A stretch of 64,000 nt of DNA from Luidia sarsii. Its lineage: Eukaryota; Echinodermata; Asteroidea; Paxillosida; Luidiidae. Made by a program: the position numbers and the translations under genes. Shown piece after piece: positions 63,821-64,000 of this stretch. Where the stretch lies: the NCBI GenBank assembly GCA_949987565.1, contig OX465109.1:14525400-14589399 (forward strand), in the 5' to 3' direction. Within the stretch, counting starts at the first letter, position 1; each line of letters opens with the position of its first letter. Below the pieces are notes generated by a model. The model saw only the letters and a list, made by a program, of their open reading frames with translations. It ran no database searches and was not told the DNA's origin.

Positions 63821-64000
63821 GACACATCGCGTGACTTTGATCACCCTTTCCACTTATCTGCACCACCGCGATGAACAACCCCTTCATTTCTACAATGTAC
63901 ATGTACAATGCCTCCGTAAATGCCTCCTTTCATTCATTTATTAGAGGTGACCATTACCAGGGATCTCTTGCATGGATTGTTCAAAGGCTTTGATCCAGGC

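Larger units (their letters stand above)
62476..63890 (+). mobile_element. Penelope-like element of a second family, exact boundaries
   Basis: The 12-bp TACAATGTACAT at 62464-62475 and 63891-63902 bounds the element. It begins with 51 bp (62476-62526) that are the perfect reverse complement of 63801-63851, then enters RT coding at SFNVTSLFTNVPIEGA. It is 5' truncated but otherwise in excellent condition, with one frameshift near 62640. Confidence 0.92.

Overview
The window is eukaryotic genomic DNA: spliced exons with GT/AG borders, long introns, and abundant non-LTR, LTR and Penelope-like retroelements and MITEs. Content (BEL/Pao, Penelope-like and CR1-type elements, a TTAA-targeting MITE, frequent ACATGT runs) fits a marine invertebrate, possibly an invertebrate deuterostome such as a lancelet or echinoderm. 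The species cannot be fixed from the sequence alone.

Host genes. (1) The left half (about 0.6-28.3 kb, minus strand) carries eight consecutive internal exons of AAAS, the WD-repeat nucleoporin ALADIN. All splice phases agree and the exons give about 363 codons colinear with the vertebrate protein. The last exon(s) lie left of the window and the N-terminal exons were not found. One intron of about 15 kb is almost entirely transposon-derived. (2) 43.9-50.7 kb (plus strand) carries a three-exon gene of about 1638 codons. It has two N-terminal Cys/His modules, a complete set of FEN1/XPG-like nuclease acidic motifs plus helix-hairpin-helix, and a C-terminal CXC (tesmin-like) Cys-rich tail. One in-frame TAG interrupts it at codon 221. 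(3) A single candidate exon at 61.0 kb (plus) has no recognised family.

Mobile DNA. Penelope-like elements (GIY-YIG type) occur at 0-0.36, 2.4-3.6, 13.3-14.0, 19.8-22.0 and 62.5-63.9 kb, with solo 3' ends at 16.6, 24.1 and 61.9 kb. Their 3' ends carry hammerhead-ribozyme-like cores. Several insertions can be bounded exactly by 12-18 bp target duplications, and two begin with an inverted copy of their own 3' end. A BEL/Pao gag-protease remnant (18.6-22.4 kb) is split by one of these PLEs. A large non-LTR retrotransposon (about 51.9-56.3 kb, minus) keeps ORF1, endonuclease and part of the RT but has lost the RT catalytic centre, and a TTAA MITE is inserted in its RT. Three copies of that MITE (6.5, 30.7, 52.9 kb) have empty-site evidence in the same window. 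Kolobok-like TTAA elements with THAP remnants lie at 22.8 and 30.6 kb; a third TTAA element lies at 26.5 kb.

The 33.5-43 kb stretch (with outliers at 6.1, 9.7-10.8 and 57.1 kb) is a head-to-tail array of a roughly 0.8-1.2 kb repeat. It carries a tRNA T-arm-like motif, several TGACGTCA (CRE) palindromes, a CACGTG palindrome, an (AAG)n tract and a terminal hairpin. Other elements are nested inside it. Further structures include a 4.2 kb foldback (29.2-33.4 kb), a 21-bp coding-phase minisatellite (12.9-13.25 kb) and a duplicated CT-rich block (11-12.1 kb).
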